This document shows, one piece after another, positions 1 to 7,228 of a DNA stretch of 13,828 bases. How positions within the stretch are numbered: the first letter of the stretch is position 1; every line of letters begins with the position of its first letter. Position numbers and translations under genes: made by a program. The stretch is from JAMCXS01 sp046705545 (GTDB lineage: Bacteria; Acidobacteriota; Terriglobia; UBA7540), in assembly GCA_046705545.1 (NCBI GenBank), contig JBJKQF010000077.1, positions 1 to 13,828 on the forward strand. The letters are read 5' to 3'. Below the pieces are notes generated by a model. The model was not told the origin of the DNA, did no database searches, and worked only from the letters and a program-made list of their open reading frames with translations.

Positions 1-2399
1 TGCTTCGTCTCCCCCGGCTTCAGCATCACGCGCTCAAATCCCTTCAGCTCCTTCGCCGGACGCGGCACCGTTGCCGAGGGATCGCCCACGTAAACCTCCG
101 CCACTTCCGCTCCCGCCCTCTGGCCGAGGTTCTCAACCTCAAAGCGCACCGTGATCGGCCCGCTGGGGCTCGCGTCCTGCGGCGTCACGCTCAGATGCCG
201 GAAGGCGAAGTTGGTGTAAGAAAGCCCGTAGCCAAACGGAAACAGCGGCGCTGCCTGTCCGGGCCGCCCGTAGGCGCGGTAACCCACAAAGACTCCCTCC
301 CGGTACCTGACATCGCGCGAGCCGGGCTCTTCGTAGTAGTTTTTGTAGGTAGGATTGTCCTCCACCGTCCTCCACCAAGTGATGGGCAGCTTGCCGGAGG
401 GATTCACCTTCCCGGCCAGAACCTCGGCCAGGGCGCTGCCTGCCTCGGAGCCGCCATACCAGCTCTGCAGCAGCACGGGCACCCGGCTGATCCAGGGGCT
501 GGTGGCCACGCTTCCGCCCGCGGTGAGCACCACGATCGTGCGCGGGTTGGCCGCCGACACCGCCTTGATCAGTTCGTCCTGTCCTGGGGGGAGGCTGTAA
601 GTCCGGTCTTGCCCCTCGCCTTCCGTTGCGTAATCGAAGCCGACGCAAAGTACCACCACATTCGCCATCGCGGCGACTTTTTTAACCTCCGGCTCGAGCA
701 ATTCCGCAGTAGGCACAACACCAAAGGAGTTGCGGATCCTGCTCCGTTGCGGCAAGTAGTCCAGGCGAACCGCAGCAGGCTTGCCGGCGGGAAGGTTCAG
801 CTTTGCGGACAGTGGCTCGCCTTCGCCCGGCTTACCGTGAAGGATTAACTTCCCGTTCACGTAAAGACGGTAGGCGTCCCTCCCCAGCGCCGCTGCAATG
901 AACGTCTGGCTGCCGGAAGTCTTTGGAATGTAATAACCTGTCCAGCGCACGGAGGACTCGCCCTTGAAAGCCAAGCGAATCTGCTCGCGATACCAACGGC
1001 TAATATTTTGCACGGTAGTCACTTGACTGGGTTTTCCGGTGAAGTCGGGGTTGGAGAATTCCTCCTGCTTGAGCCCGGGATGCGTGCCTTCCCGGTCCGT
1101 GAAGAAACGCGAACTGTCAAAGACTGTAAACAGGTCTTTCACGCCCCTGTTCCAGTAAACCTTGGTCGCAGGAGTGAACGCATCGCTCAGGCCGGTCATG
1201 AAACTAACGGGTGAAATAGCCGTTACATAAGCGCTGCCGCCCGCCGTGGCTACTGCCGGATAGGCGTCCGGGCCGATTACGGCGATCGAGTGAACCTTGC
1301 TGAGATCGAGCGGCAATAAATCCCCCCGGTTCTTGAGCAGCACCATGCTCTCTTCCGCTGAGTGGAGCGCCACCTCTTTCGATTGCTGGCTGTAGAGCGG
1401 GATGCTCAACTCCTGCTGCTCATGCGGTTTGAGGAAGCCAAACTCCACCGCCACGTGCAGCAAGCGCCGCACCTTGTCGTTAATCGTGGACATTGAAACC
1501 TTGCCTGATTTGAGAGCGGGCAGCAACGTCTTGGCGTTCATATGCTCCGCGGACGGCATTTCCAAGTCGAGCCCCGCATTTGCCGCCGCGATGCCGTCGT
1601 ACGTGCCGAACCAGTCGGACACCAGAATGCCGCGGAATCCCCAGTCCTTTTTGAGAACGTCTATGTTCAGGAACTTGTTCTGGCTGGCATGTTCTCCGTT
1701 GATCAGGTTGTAGGAGTCGATGACGGCTCCCACGTGTCCTTCTTTGACCGCTGCTTCAAAGGCAGGGAGATAAATCTCCCGCAGCGTGCGCTGGTCGATG
1801 ATGGAGTTCTCCTCATGCCGGTCGTACTCGGAATTGTTGCCGTCGAAATGCTTGGCGCTGGCGACCACATCCTCGCTTTGGACACCCAGGATATAGTGTG
1901 CGGCGAGTTGTCCGGCCAGATAAGGATCCTCGCCCAAGTATTCAAAGTTGCGGCCGTTTACGGGCAAGCGATAGATGTTGAGCCCCGGCCCCAGCAGGAT
2001 GTTGACGCCGCGCGCGCGTGCGTCACGGCCGATCGAAGCGCCGATCTCCCTTGCCAGCTTCACGTCCCACGAAGCGGCAAGCCCGATCCCCGCCGCGTAC
2101 GCGGTGCTTGGGCCCCAGACGCGAACTCCCATCGAGGCGTCAGACATCTTGAGGCGAGGCAGCCCAATCTGTGGCATAGCGTGAGTAAACATGTTATCCA
2201 CGCCGCCCAGCAGCCTGATCTTCTGAGCAAGAGTGAGCTTGGCTAGCATGGCGTCCACGCGCCTATCGATCTCGGCATTAGAAAGTTTCTGGGGAGGGCG
2301 CGGTCCGGCAGCGAGAGAAATTAACGGAAAGAGAATGGTCAAAAAGAAAAGGAAAGAGCGGCGCAGACATTTCAGAAAACCAGGAACACCGGGGGTCAT
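1..2399 (-). CDS. Exported GH3 beta-glycosidase with PA14 insert (3' end missing)
   Basis: Hydrolyses terminal beta-linked sugars from oligo- or polysaccharides, probably in the periplasm or outside the cell. The frame is open from ATG at 2399 to the window edge (799 codons). AAGGAG lies a few bases before the ATG and fixes the start. Residues 1-31 form a signal peptide (two Arg, then a Phe/Leu-rich core ending near SLAAG). The GH3 TIM-barrel domain follows, with NGRNFEYLGEDPYLAG, the KHF motif (K183-H184) and the nucleophile Asp262 in SDWFG. The second GH3 domain is interrupted at about residues 425-570 by a PA14-like module (RWTGYYIPKTSGSQTF, then YRLYVNGKLI). It resumes with TEGEGQDR and GGSEAGSALAEVLAG. 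A fibronectin-III-like domain starts near residue 725 and is cut by the edge. Substrate (glucoside, xyloside, arabinoside) cannot be read from the sequence. Family assignment is firm. Confidence 0.95.
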   Translation of the reverse strand, partial: MTPGVPGFLKCLRRSFLFFLTILFPLISLAAGPRPPQKLSNAEIDRRVDAMLAKLTLAQKIRLLGGVDNMFTHAMPQIGLPRLKMSDASMGVRVWGPSTAYAAGIGLAASWDVKLAREIGASIGRDARARGVNILLGPGLNIYRLPVNGRNFEYLGEDPYLAGQLAAHYILGVQSEDVVASAKHFDGNNSEYDRHEENSIIDQRTLREIYLPAFEAAVKEGHVGAVIDSYNLINGEHASQNKFLNIDVLKKDWGFRGILVSDWFGTYDGIAAANAGLDLEMPSAEHMNAKTLLPALKSGKVSMSTINDKVRRLLHVAVEFGFLKPHEQQELSIPLYSQQSKEVALHSAEESMVLLKNRGDLLPLDLSKVHSIAVIGPDAYPAVATAGGSAYVTAISPVSFMTGLSDAFTPATKVYWNRGVKDLFTVFDSSRFFTDREGTHPGLKQEEFSNPDFTGKPSQVTTVQNISRWYREQIRLAFKGESSVRWTGYYIPKTSGSQTFIAAALGRDAYRLYVNGKLILHGKPGEGEPLSAKLNLPAGKPAAVRLDYLPQRSRIRNSFGVVPTAELLEPEVKKVAAMANVVVLCVGFDYATEGEGQDRTYSLPPGQDELIKAVSAANPRTIVVLTAGGSVATSPWISRVPVLLQSWYGGSEAGSALAEVLAGKVNPSGKLPITWWRTVEDNPTYKNYYEEPGSRDVRYREGVFVGYRAYGRPGQAAPLFPFGYGLSYTNFAFRHLSVTPQDASPSGPITVRFEVENLGQRAGAEVAEVYVGDPSATVPRPAKELKGFERVMLKPGETK

Positions 2400-2421
2400 A
2401 TTGTCTCCTTTGCAACCCTTG

Positions 2422-2450
2422 ATTATACATGCCGGGCAGGAATCAGTAGA
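2422..2450 (-). promoter_or_regulatory. Candidate sigma70 promoter of the GH3 gene
   Basis: On the minus strand a perfect TATAAT (2427-2422) lies 17 bp from TCTACT (2450-2445), a 3 of 6 match to TTGACA. It sits just upstream of the ribosome site AAGGAG and the ATG at 2399, giving a leader of about 15-20 nt. The weak -35 would fit activator dependence. It implies the GH3 gene is transcribed separately from the MFS gene upstream. Confidence 0.45.
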
Positions 2451-2596
2451 TACACATTCCTGGCGCACGACCTGCTGGAGATCCGTCAAGGAAACTCTGT
2501 AAGCAAAGTATGGAGACAGCTTGCTAAGAAGTGAAGCTTTGATGGCATCGAGAGGTACCGGGAACCTGATTAAATGGCAGGCCGGATGTTAGAACA

Positions 2597-3889
2597 TCAG
2601 GAGGGTCCGGCCCCGGATTGAACGAGGGTGCGATTGGGGTCCACAATCAGCCAGGCAATCGAACCCAACACGCAGAACGCCGCCGCTACCAGGAAAGACG
2701 CGGTCCAGCCCAAATGGCCGGCGATGGCCGGAGTAAGAACTGCGGTCAAAGCGCCGCCCGCCTGGCCCCCGGTATTCATGGCGCCGGAGACGGTTCCTGC
2801 CCAGGGCCCGGCAACGTCCGCGCTGACGGACCAGAAGGAACTCTGGGAGAGATAGAGCGCGCCCACGCCGCTCGCCAAAGCGATGCTGGCAGCCTGGGGA
2901 GTTGAGGCCAAGGCGCCAACGACAATAAAGACTGCCGCCAGTCCGATCCCCACCACGGCGATACCGCAACGCCCCAGTCGCTTTCCATAGCGCCGCGTGA
3001 CCACATCGCAGATCACCCCGCCCAAGGGAGAGCAGGCCGCCATGCCGATGAAAGGAAGCATGGTGTAATCCGCCCCGGATTTCAGATTCAGCCCTCGCAC
3101 CGTGGTGAGGTAAATAAAGAACCAGGTAAAGAAGATCCAGGCGACGTAGCCATAACAGAAATAGCTGAAGGTGATCGCAAGAATTTCCTTGCTGCGGACA
3201 ATGGCGCGCCATGGAGTGGAAGTGACATGATGGGAATGCTTGACCTCCACACCCGCCCGAATGTACTCCAGCTCGGACTTCGAAACCCAAGGGTGGCGCT
3301 CCGGCGAGTCGCGGGCAATGACAAACCAGATGATTCCTGCCACGATTCCAATCAGGGCGCTGCCCCAAAAACACCACTCCCAGCCATAGCGCGACATGAT
3401 AAATGCGATAAAGGGAGGAGTAACTCCGGCTCCAACGCCCACTCCGGCAAAGATCAATCCGTTGGCGATGCCCCGCTCCTGCGTGGGGACCCAATTGGCA
3501 ACCACGTTGTTGGAGGCCGGGTAAACAACTGCCTCGCCAGCACCCAGCAGGAATCGCACTCCGATAAAGAGCAGCAGCGCCACGCTGATGCCCGTCGGCA
3601 CCATGGCCGTCAGCGACGTGAAGACGCCCCACCAAAGCACCCCGGCCATTAACACCCAGCGGGGCCCCATGTGGTCTGCCAAGCTGCCGCCGGGGGTTTG
3701 AAATATCGCATAGCCCACGACAAAAGCGCTGAAAATCCAGCCCAGCTCCACGTTGCTTAGGTGATATTGCTGTGCGATGGTGTGACCGGCGATGGAAATA
3801 TTCACCCGGTCCAGATAGGCAATGGCGCTCACCACAAACATCCAGATCACCAGGATCCATCGGACGTGGGAGGAGCGTGGTTGGGCCAT
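2597..3889 (-). CDS. MFS transporter, anion:cation symporter-like
   Basis: A 430-residue inner-membrane permease with about 12 hydrophobic segments, the normal length for the major facilitator superfamily. The YLDRVNIS motif near residue 25 in TM1 and the loop 2-3 signature GGSLADHMGPRW near residue 72 are typical of the anion:cation symporter branch (hexuronate, glucarate, galactonate and phthalate permeases). Likely role is H+-coupled import of a sugar acid or other organic anion. This substrate class is known from the family; the substrate here is inference. The ATG at 3889 has no evident ribosome site but gives the expected short N-terminal tail before TM1. It lies between the two-component operon and the GH3 gene on the same strand but is set off from the former by a terminator, so it probably has its own promoter. 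Confidence 0.9.
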   Translation of the reverse strand: MAQPRSSHVRWILVIWMFVVSAIAYLDRVNISIAGHTIAQQYHLSNVELGWIFSAFVVGYAIFQTPGGSLADHMGPRWVLMAGVLWWGVFTSLTAMVPTGISVALLLFIGVRFLLGAGEAVVYPASNNVVANWVPTQERGIANGLIFAGVGVGAGVTPPFIAFIMSRYGWEWCFWGSALIGIVAGIIWFVIARDSPERHPWVSKSELEYIRAGVEVKHSHHVTSTPWRAIVRSKEILAITFSYFCYGYVAWIFFTWFFIYLTTVRGLNLKSGADYTMLPFIGMAACSPLGGVICDVVTRRYGKRLGRCGIAVVGIGLAAVFIVVGALASTPQAASIALASGVGALYLSQSSFWSVSADVAGPWAGTVSGAMNTGGQAGGALTAVLTPAIAGHLGWTASFLVAAAFCVLGSIAWLIVDPNRTLVQSGAGPS

Positions 3890-4000
3890 GGGAAGCTTAC
3901 CGGGAAGAGCTAGATGAGCGATCCTTTCTGCAAACGTTCACAAACAGGCACGAACTCGGACAAATCCGCAGGAGAAAGTATCACATTGGTGGAAGAGATA

Positions 4001-4035
4001 CAAAAAAGAACGTCTCCGGCTCCAGCCGCAAACGT
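4001..4035 (-). terminator. Intrinsic terminator of the HK-RR operon
   Basis: Read on the minus strand, the arms 4035-4023 and 4021-4010 fold into a hairpin. An outer ACGT/ACGT stem and an inner CGGCT/AGCCG stem are separated by three positions (a T-G wobble, a T-A pair and a G-G mismatch) and close on a short GG-centred loop. The hairpin is followed at once by TTCTTTTTT. It lies about 70-100 nt past the response-regulator stop codon and before the MFS gene. No T run follows on the plus strand, so it acts in one direction. Confidence 0.65.
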
Positions 4036-4101
4036 ATTTCGAAGCCGGGAAAGACTGCCACTCTCCCGAAGGAAACAGATCCGCCGTGCCTTGCAGAGCC
4101 G

Positions 4102-4776
4102 CTAAGCTTTCTCGACGATGTGATGGTTAACGGCGAACAGAGCAAGTTCCAAACGGTTCGAAACTCCAAGCTTGTCAAAAATGTTGCTGAGGTGATGCTT
4201 CACGGTCTGCTCGGCGATTTTGAGTTCTTCGGCAATGTCGCGGTTGGTATATCCGTTCACAATCGCCGAGACTATTTCCAGCTCCCGCGGGGTCAAGTTG
4301 TAAGGCCGTGCCGATTCACCCGGTTCAGGGATCGCCCTCAGGTCACGTAAGATTCGGACCAGGTCGGAAAGGCTTTCCCTGCCCAGCCAGAACTGGCCTC
4401 CCATCACGCAGTGAATGCTCTTGATGAGCAACTCGGTGGCGGACTCCTTAAGAACCACTCCACGCACTCCGAACTGCAGGGCCTTTACAATCTGCTCGCG
4501 CTCAATCGCCGCGGTTAGGATGATGATGCGCACAGTCTCAGACAAGTCGTGGAGTTCCTGCACCGCATCAAGGCCGGGGACTTTCGGCATTGCTAGGTCG
4601 AGCAACAGAACGTCTGGCTTGAGCTGGCGCGTTAGGGTTGCCGCCTCTTCGCCATCGGCGGCTTCCCCGATGATTTTAAATTGCGGGTCAACTTCCAGCA
4701 GTTTCTTAAGTCCATCACGGAAGATGGGGTGATCATCAGCAATGATAATCCGTACAGGTTGAGAAGTTTTATCCAT
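4102..4776 (-). CDS. NarL/FixJ-type response regulator
   Basis: A 224-residue cytoplasmic DNA-binding regulator, the usual size for the NarL family. The receiver domain (about 7-125) has the acidic pair D14-D15, phosphoacceptor Asp60 in LLLDLAMP, T88 and K110. The C-terminal LuxR-type helix-turn-helix (about 158-220) reads LTPRELEIVSAIVNGYTNRD and then AEQTVKHHLSNIFDKLGVS. All catalytic and phosphorelay residues are present, so it should be active and phosphorylated by the kinase encoded just upstream. Its ATG lies inside the end of the kinase gene (8-bp overlap), and I see no Shine-Dalgarno at useful distance, so it is probably translated by coupling. A strong terminator follows. Target genes are unknown; the neighbouring MFS and GH3 genes are only candidates. 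Confidence 0.95.
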   Translation of the reverse strand: MDKTSQPVRIIIADDHPIFRDGLKKLLEVDPQFKIIGEAADGEEAATLTRQLKPDVLLLDLAMPKVPGLDAVQELHDLSETVRIIILTAAIEREQIVKALQFGVRGVVLKESATELLIKSIHCVMGGQFWLGRESLSDLVRILRDLRAIPEPGESARPYNLTPRELEIVSAIVNGYTNRDIAEELKIAEQTVKHHLSNIFDKLGVSNRLELALFAVNHHIVEKA

Positions 4777-6547
4777 GTGACTTTTGCGGGAGGCTGATCT
4801 CCAGCCTCGATCCTTTCCCTGGAAGAGATTCTAAGACAAGCTCAGCGCCAATCGAGCGAACTCGTTCCTTAATAATAAGGGGACCCCGGCGGGCGGCGTC
4901 AAGCTCTCCGAGGCCCAAACGGCCCGAAAAATCGAATCCCTGCCCGTCGTCATCCACCACCAGTCGCAGACGGCCGTCCTGCTGCGCAAACTGAACCAGA
5001 ATGCGATGGGCTCCGCTGTGCTTGCGCGCATTGACCAGCGCTTCCTGGACGATTCTCGCCAGCTGGTTGCAAACTCGCGATGGCAGGGAAATTTCAGTCA
5101 GCGTTGAAACAAACCGGCAAGCGATACCCGTGTCCCGCCCGAACTTATCCACCGTGGTGGCCAGGAAATCTAGGAGCTGCGTGGGCCGCAATTCCACCGG
5201 TTTCATTTGTTGCATCAACTCCCGCAGGTTTACAACCTCCTGGCGGAGAATGCTCTGCACGTGGCTTAACCGGTCGCCCAGGTCGGCAGGAGTGACAGCA
5301 GGCTGGCGCCGGAGGACGTCAACTTCCATCTCCAGCCCAATCAAAGATTGGATGACTCCATCATGCAACTCCCGCGCCACGCGGGCACGTTCAATCGCTC
5401 CCGCCCGCGACCTCAAACGGGAAGTCAGGAAGACTCCGTAGATCGCCGGGCTCACCTGCAAGGCTAGTGTGCGCAGAAAACGCACGGCATTCTCTTTGGA
5501 AGAGCGCAGTTTGGGATTAAAGAGGAGCAGCGTACCTGACCACTCATCGCTGGAACTTACGCACACTCCCAAAATAGAAGTGAAGTGCCTCCGGCCCACC
5601 AAAGCCTCCGGCGGAGTCCAGGTCACATCATAAATTCTTCTTCCCTCTGCATCCAGGGCAAAAGTGTCGTAAGCGGGCTTGCTTCCCGAAGCGCGCTTCT
5701 CGACTACATACCAAACGTGGCCGGGCGCGCCAAAAATCCCTTCGGCCGCCTGAGGGTCTTTCAACTCTGACGAAGACAAGACCGCTTCCTGCGCCGGCTC
5801 TTTCCGCTGCACCTCCCAGAGGAACGCCCGGCCCGACCCTGGCTCCAGTACGGCGAGTAGCGCTTGGCGAGTCCGGAAAAGCCTGAAGATCTCCTCAAAA
5901 ATTACCCTCAACGCTCCCCTGGCCCCAACCTCGGCCCGCACCTTGGTAATAATTCTGGAAATGGAGGCGGTTTCTTCGCGTAGCTGCTTTTCCTCTTCAC
6001 CCAGGTATCCCAGCAGGTAGCCCATCAACAGCAAATAGACGCCGCGCATAATAAACGCGTTCAGACCCAGGGGCTTCTCGAAGGCGGGGACAAAAATGAG
6101 CGGGTGTAACATCGACAGAAATGCTTGCAAATTAAAGATGACGGTTGTGACGAGCGCCGTGACCAGGGTGGCCTGGAGTCCCCAGCGGTATGCCGCTTCC
6201 AGCAGGACAAAGGTGTAAAAGAGGTAGAAGGGGCTGTTGGGCCCGGCCGTGAAAACCGAGATCAGCGCCGGCCATAGGATGTCGACGGTGTGAACGGTCA
6301 GCCGGAAGGTCAGCGAGGAATTCCGCTGCGTTCGAACCATCGCCAGCACGCCGACGGCTTCCAGCGCGTAGACGGCAAGCAACACAAAGACCACTCGTGC
6401 ATAACGGGCGGGCTCTGTGGGATTGAGCCAAATGGCAAAAAGTGAAGCCAGTGCAAGAAACGCCCGCGCACCGGCTAGGATACGCTCAATCCGTTGGGGC
6501 TCGCTGGCAGCGACCCACGTTCTTCTCAGAGACGGCAGTGATCCCAC
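4769..6547 (-). CDS. Membrane sensor histidine kinase, HisKA_3 (NarX/DegS type)
   Basis: A 592-residue sensor kinase partnered with the NarL-type regulator that overlaps its last 8 bp. It starts at GTG 6547, with GAAGGA five bases upstream. The N-terminal ~180 residues hold about six hydrophobic helices with short connecting loops, so there is no large periplasmic sensor domain. A short helical linker (EEEKQLREETAS) leads to a GAF-like region at about 205-365. The dimerisation domain has the H-box ARELHDGVIQSL with phospho-acceptor His395. The ATPase domain has the N-box (ALVNARKHSGA), G1 (DDDGQGFD) and a terminal PGKGSRLEISLP. The usual compact G2 (GLGLxGMRERV) is replaced by GLGELDAARRGPLIIKERV, a longer variant. 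The signal is not recognisable; multi-TM sensors of this kind often sense membrane or diffusible cues, which is inference here. Confidence 0.93.
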   Translation of the reverse strand: MGSLPSLRRTWVAASEPQRIERILAGARAFLALASLFAIWLNPTEPARYARVVFVLLAVYALEAVGVLAMVRTQRNSSLTFRLTVHTVDILWPALISVFTAGPNSPFYLFYTFVLLEAAYRWGLQATLVTALVTTVIFNLQAFLSMLHPLIFVPAFEKPLGLNAFIMRGVYLLLMGYLLGYLGEEEKQLREETASISRIITKVRAEVGARGALRVIFEEIFRLFRTRQALLAVLEPGSGRAFLWEVQRKEPAQEAVLSSSELKDPQAAEGIFGAPGHVWYVVEKRASGSKPAYDTFALDAEGRRIYDVTWTPPEALVGRRHFTSILGVCVSSSDEWSGTLLLFNPKLRSSKENAVRFLRTLALQVSPAIYGVFLTSRLRSRAGAIERARVARELHDGVIQSLIGLEMEVDVLRRQPAVTPADLGDRLSHVQSILRQEVVNLRELMQQMKPVELRPTQLLDFLATTVDKFGRDTGIACRFVSTLTEISLPSRVCNQLARIVQEALVNARKHSGAHRILVQFAQQDGRLRLVVDDDGQGFDFSGRLGLGELDAARRGPLIIKERVRSIGAELVLESLPGKGSRLEISLPQKSHG

Positions 6548-6579
6548 AATGATCCTTCAGGCGAAAAATGAACCGCCTC

Positions 6580-6608
6580 ATTATGGCAATTCTCTGGGCG
6601 GGAAACAA
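6580..6608 (-). promoter_or_regulatory. Candidate sigma70 promoter of the HK-RR operon
   Basis: On the minus strand CATAAT (6585-6580; 5 of 6 to TATAAT) is spaced exactly 17 bp from TTGTTT (6608-6603; first three bases match TTGACA). It lies 33 bp upstream of the kinase GTG start. A perfect TTGACA also occurs further upstream (6635-6630), but only a 3 of 6 -10 follows it at 16 bp. Confidence 0.35.
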
Positions 6609-6712
6609 GCATTGAGCAGATGATAATGTTGTCAAGGCAGCTAGTGCAAGGCTTTAATGGGCGAGTACGAGCTTTGCCTTACTCTGCGGAACTGCCATCA
6701 GAAACGAGAAGC

Positions 6713-6755
6713 GGGCGGCTAACAGATAACACGCAAGATAGCGACTCTGCCGCCC
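6713..6755. repeat. Inverted repeat GGGCGGC/GCCGCCC between glnK and the kinase gene
   Basis: Perfect 7-bp arms at 6713-6719 and 6749-6755 enclose 29 nt that contain a smaller CGC/GCG stem (6732-6734 and 6741-6743). It lies 34 bp beyond the glnK stop codon. On the minus strand it is followed by a pyrimidine-rich but not T-only stretch, so it could be a weak or Rho-assisted terminator of amt-glnK. Short GC-rich arms of this size can arise by chance. Confidence 0.3.
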
Positions 6756-6788
6756 ACAAGGGGGGATCGCGAAGGTTAACAGGACTCT

Positions 6789-7127
6789 CTACAACGCGCT
6801 TTCACCCCTCTCCTCGTTGCGGATGCGGATAGATTCTTCCACCGGATACAAGAAAATCTTACCATCCCCAATTTTGCCTGTCTTGGCAGACTTTAGAATG
6901 GTTTCCACCGCCAGATCAACCATCTTGTCGCGGAGCACCATTTCGATCTTGATCTTGGGCAGCAGGTCGACGTTATACTCCCGGCCCCGATAGACCTCCG
7001 TATGCCCTTTTTGGCGGCCGTGTCCGCGCACTTCAGAAACAGTCATCCCTTCCACGCCGATTTCATACAAGGCGCTCTTAACGTGCTCAAGCCGTGAATG
7101 CTGAATGATCGCTTCAATCTTTTTCAT
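6789..7127 (-). CDS. glnK: P-II nitrogen regulatory protein
   Basis: A 112-residue trimeric signal protein that reads 2-oxoglutarate and ATP/ADP and, when next to amt, usually docks on the transporter and closes it under ammonium excess. The full family length and signatures are present: Q39, the T-loop with Tyr51 (YRGREYNVDLLPK), GDGKIF with K90, and R101/R103 in ESIRIRNEE. Conserved Tyr51 means control by uridylylation is possible; whether GlnD exists is not visible here. AAAAGGA precedes the ATG at 7127. It lies 101 bp downstream of amt on the same strand, with no clear terminator between, so co-transcription is likely. The glnK name rests on the amt linkage; sequence alone does not separate it from glnB. 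Confidence 0.95.
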   Translation of the reverse strand: MKKIEAIIQHSRLEHVKSALYEIGVEGMTVSEVRGHGRQKGHTEVYRGREYNVDLLPKIKIEMVLRDKMVDLAVETILKSAKTGKIGDGKIFLYPVEESIRIRNEERGESAL

Positions 7128-7228
7128 GGTTCCTTTTCCCGACCATCAGGATGTGGGGAGCCTCCCGAACCACGGTGGCCTCAAGATAGCCCCAGGGCGG
7201 GTTCCCCATCGGTTCTTCGCCAGGAGGC

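Noticed and set aside
1542..2246. 234-codon plus-strand frame opposite the GH3 gene
   Set aside because: It is antisense to a continuous GH3 reading frame with catalytic motifs, and has no family signature or ribosome site.
2585..2598. 6-bp palindrome GATGTT-AG-AACATC over the MFS stop codon as a terminator
   Set aside because: It has a two-base loop, a weak stem and no T run after it on the minus strand.
2589..3860. 423-codon minus-strand frame overlapping the MFS gene in another phase
   Set aside because: Its translation is Arg/Gly/His-rich without domains, while the overlapping frame 2597-3889 gives a full MFS protein. It is a GC-driven shadow.
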